Assembly (NCBI GenBank): GCA_964606885.1
Contig: CAZSHB010000009.1
Span: 1-43,632, forward strand
Origin: CAZSHB01 sp964606885
GTDB lineage: Bacteria > Babelota > Babeliae > Babelales > CAIQNR01
Direction of reading: 5' to 3'
Length of the DNA: 43,632 bases
Shown: positions 41,898 through 43,632 of the stretch, one piece after another
How positions within the stretch are numbered: position 1 is the first letter of the stretch
Layout of the letters: every line of letters starts with the position of its first letter
Made by a program: the position numbers and the translations under genes
Notes under the pieces: model-generated
What the model saw: only the letters and a program-made list of their open reading frames with translations
Told to the model about the DNA's origin: nothing
The model's database searches: none

Positions 41898-42506
41898 TTA
41901 CGTAAGTTGCGCGTGGAGCTTTTTGATATTATTAACACACACGTGGAGCGATAGTGCAGGTGTTAATGGTTTTTGTGTACCCTGCAGTTCGTTATATAAA
42001 CGAATAAACAGAATTTCTGCTTCTTGTGCACAAAGAACTAGTTTTTGTTGTAACGAGCGTTCAAACACAACACGTGTTGACGATTCTGCGGGCCCTAGCA
42101 ACGGTGTGTTGCGTGTAGGGTCTTGCTCAAATTCTGCAATAATATGTTCTATTTGGGAGATAGTTGTTTTGATGTCTGCTATTAGTATGTCTTTGTCATG
42201 ATCGCGCATGATAACATCTTGCTGTGCGTAGGTGCGTGCTACGTTAAGTTCTTTAACGAGTTGATCAGCGCTTTGCAGAAGTGTGCGAACGTTTTCTGAT
42301 AGATGTGCACGTGCGGGTTTAATTTTTGGGATGTGGGAATTGTTGTAGATGGTTGCAGTAGTTTCAGGAGCTTGGTCTTGTAGGTTGTCTATGCATGTTG
42401 CAGGCGTTGTACGTGCTGTATGCATCAACTGATACGCATATTTAATAGTGAGTATAAGGAGTAAAAGTACTACAAGATCTCGAACAAATGATTTGCCTTT
42501 AAGCAT
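41898..42506 (-). CDS. Hypothetical membrane-anchored protein
   Basis: The ATG at 42506 has a strong GGGGAGGTG site; the upstream ATG at 42524 has none, so I start here. The 202-residue protein has a short basic N-terminus (MLKGKSFVRD), one transmembrane anchor (LVVLLLLILTIKYAY), then a helical region (TLLQSADQLVKELNVARTYA and DIKTTISQIEHIIAEFEQD) likely outside the membrane. Three cysteines. Family unknown. It is a single minus-strand gene, upstream of and divergent from tRNA-Arg. Confidence 0.65.
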   Translation of the reverse strand: MLKGKSFVRDLVVLLLLILTIKYAYQLMHTARTTPATCIDNLQDQAPETTATIYNNSHIPKIKPARAHLSENVRTLLQSADQLVKELNVARTYAQQDVIMRDHDKDILIADIKTTISQIEHIIAEFEQDPTRNTPLLGPAESSTRVVFERSLQQKLVLCAQEAEILFIRLYNELQGTQKPLTPALSLHVCVNNIKKLHAQLT

Positions 42507-42672
42507 GACGCACCTCCCCAACATAAGCTTTCTGCTATCTTATTACTCAGTATAGGCCTTTGTTGCCTGGGGGTCAAAGGGAGCAGGGGCCGTTTAAAAA
42601 GAAAAACTTGGGATTTTAAGCCCAGGCTTTGTTACTGGCATGGTATGAGGCTAAAAAAGAGCTTAAAAATTG

Positions 42673-42701
42673 TTGGCGCTTTTATAAGGTTTGGGTATTC
42701 T
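42673..42701 (+). promoter_or_regulatory. Promoter of tRNA-Arg
   Basis: TTGGCG (42673-42678) and TATTCT (42696-42701) are 17 bases apart and end 17 bases before the first tRNA base. This is the best sigma-70-like match in the window. Confidence 0.55.
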
Positions 42702-42718
42702 AGAAGTAACCAAAAAAT

Positions 42719-42792
42719 GCGCCCGTAGCTCAATTGGATAGAGCGCCAGACTTCGGATCTGTAGGTTGTAGGTTCGAGTCCTACCGGGCGCA
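42719..42792 (+). tRNA. tRNA-Arg (TCG)
   Basis: The acceptor GCGCCCG pairs with CGGGCGC. The D arm and T arm (GTAGG/CCTAC) are normal, and anticodon loop CTTCGGA gives TCG (arginine). CCA is not encoded, unlike the other three tRNAs here. The first anticodon-stem pair is mismatched (C-T). A secreted-protein ATG lies 23 bases downstream. Confidence 0.93.
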
Positions 42793-42815
42793 TTTCTTTT
42801 AAAAAAGGATCAAGT

Positions 42816-43214
42816 ATGAAAATCGTCCAACTCTTTTTGGTAGTAGCGCTTACCTGTGCTAGCAATCTTCAAGCAAGCGAATCTTGGTTAACACCGAAAA
42901 GAGCTGTGTTTATTAAGAATTTAGTAGAGCAGTATTATAATTCTAGGCCTACTCTTTATATTGGGCATAAACTTGCAAGTGATGGCCAATGTATTTGTAC
43001 ATATGATAGTGGTGGTGTTTTTGATTGTAACAAAACTGATGAAGAAAATAAGCAAAGAGCAGTGTTTGCAGACAAGTTAAGATGTGTAAATGCAATAAAA
43101 AAAATGAAAGGTGAACAATCTGTTGAATCTATGGATTTAGAAGAGATGGATCGTTTTATAGATCGTGTAGAAACAGAGGCAATGGATGCATGTCCGCGTG
43201 CATTTCGTACCTAA
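42816..43214 (+). CDS. Small exported cysteine-containing protein
   Basis: 132 residues; AAAAGGA precedes the ATG. Signal peptide MKIVQLFLVVALTCASNLQA. The mature protein has five cysteines, including CICTYDSGGVFDC, which loosely recalls the C-x2-G-x11-F-x-C module of the array at 28146-30005 but with different spacing. A helical charged region follows. With the tRNA-Arg promoter upstream and no terminator between, it may be read through from the tRNA. Family unknown. Confidence 0.65.
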   Translation: MKIVQLFLVVALTCASNLQASESWLTPKRAVFIKNLVEQYYNSRPTLYIGHKLASDGQCICTYDSGGVFDCNKTDEENKQRAVFADKLRCVNAIKKMKGEQSVESMDLEEMDRFIDRVETEAMDACPRAFRT

Positions 43215-43312
43215 TTCTTTATTATCTTAAAAATAATCATGAAGCAATCAAGATAGTGAATGATTTACTTACTCTTGGTGCATTATTAATCGATTATTTT
43301 TATTGATAGTAT

Positions 43313-43350
43313 AATCCGGCAAACGATACTGTAGTGCTGGATTTTTCTTT
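43313..43350 (+). terminator. Probable intrinsic terminator
   Basis: AATCCGGC and GCTGGATT pair (one G-T pair) around a 15-base loop, followed by TTTTCTTTT. It lies about 100 bases after the stop of the small secreted gene. The rest of 43215-43463 holds only a possible ankyrin-like relic. Confidence 0.5.
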
Positions 43351-43463
43351 TTATAGCCACTTTTAAAACACAAACTCTTGTAGGTATAGCACAAATAGCT
43401 CTTTTGGTTTTAGTATGCAGGAACAATGCATAAAAAAGACATTAAGATAAAAAGGCTATAAGT

Positions 43464-43632
43464 ATGAAGATTCAACAGCAAAAACTGTGGTGTTTGATTG
43501 GTATAATGGCGCTTCTTTTGCACACGTATAATCTGTTTAGTACAACACTTGTGTACAGCATGAAGATACGTAGAGCGTTCAATATCAATGCATTAGCACC
43601 ATCAGAACATTCATTAACAGAGTCGGCCCAGC
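43464..43632 (+). CDS. Exported protein, 3' end beyond window
   Basis: A reading frame opens at ATG 43464 and is still open at the last base. The first 56 residues include a hydrophobic, signal-like N-terminus (LWCLIGIMALLLHTYN), then KIRRAFNINALAPSEH. AAAAAGG precedes the ATG. Nothing can be said of function. It continues the pattern of secreted proteins in this part of the window. Confidence 0.55.
   Translation, partial: MKIQQQKLWCLIGIMALLLHTYNLFSTTLVYSMKIRRAFNINALAPSEHSLTESAQ

Noticed and set aside
42632..42865. Minus-strand frame with RPVGLEPTTYRSEVWRS
   Set aside because: Antisense to tRNA-Arg; the same type of false protein.
1..43632. CRISPR arrays, insertion sequences, prophage or integrase genes
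   Set aside because: I saw no regularly spaced repeats, transposase motifs or terminal inverted repeats anywhere in the window.

Overview
The window is 43.6 kb of bacterial chromosome from a scaffolded draft assembly, with four runs of N. It has about 40 protein genes, four tRNA genes (Phe, Pro, His, Arg), standard stop codons and Shine-Dalgarno sites. I infer an intracellular or host-associated bacterium. The closest fit I can suggest is a member of Dependentiae (TM6), but no rRNA or marker set is present to prove it. The main argument is that more than half of the protein genes encode unrecognised proteins beginning with a signal peptide or N-terminal membrane anchor. Several of these carry eukaryote-like modules: C2H2 zinc fingers, ankyrin-like repeats, and a regular array of QT motifs resembling dynein light chain (LC8) binding sites.

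Layout. 1-3000: tRNA-Phe, a small helical protein, then two minus-strand genes for signal-peptide C2H2 zinc-finger proteins. 3165-7618: dnaE, then a secreted protein whose 5' coding region holds a perfect intrinsic-terminator hairpin. 7622-10665: minus-strand yebC, ruvB and rodA. 10814-12121: two exported proteins that may be distant paralogues. 12309-12476: tRNA-Pro and tRNA-His. 12634-15195: uvrA, apparently lacking most of its insertion domain. 15991-21524: a tight four-gene operon of unknown envelope proteins ending in a 951-residue protein with a signal peptide and a P-loop. 21478-25089: an RluB-type pseudouridine synthase gene (split only by an assembly gap) and mutS. 25098-30005: an accessory island of small secreted proteins, including an ankyrin-like protein, a frameshifted gene, a signal-peptide relic, and four tandem paralogues with an invariant C-x2-G-x11-F-x-C module. 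30096-36222: a membrane protein, rplU, the ktrA/ktrB potassium system, a VTT-domain membrane protein and glycyl-tRNA synthetase. 36332-40329: two tandem HtrA-type proteases and a TlyA-type methyltransferase. 40341-43632: more secreted proteins, including the QT-repeat protein, and tRNA-Arg reading towards another secreted gene.

How it fits together. The housekeeping genes cover replication and repair (dnaE, ruvB, uvrA, mutS), translation and RNA modification (rplU, glycyl-tRNA synthetase, RluB-like, TlyA-like, yebC), cell shape (rodA) and potassium uptake (ktrAB). They are interspersed with an exported proteome that probably faces a host cell. The tandem HtrA pair could provide quality control for that exported load. 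The least explained parts are the operon at 15991-21524, the two-cysteine family at 28146-30005, the zinc-finger group and the QT array. Two of the four assembly gaps are flanked by duplicated ends and look like unmerged overlaps rather than missing sequence.
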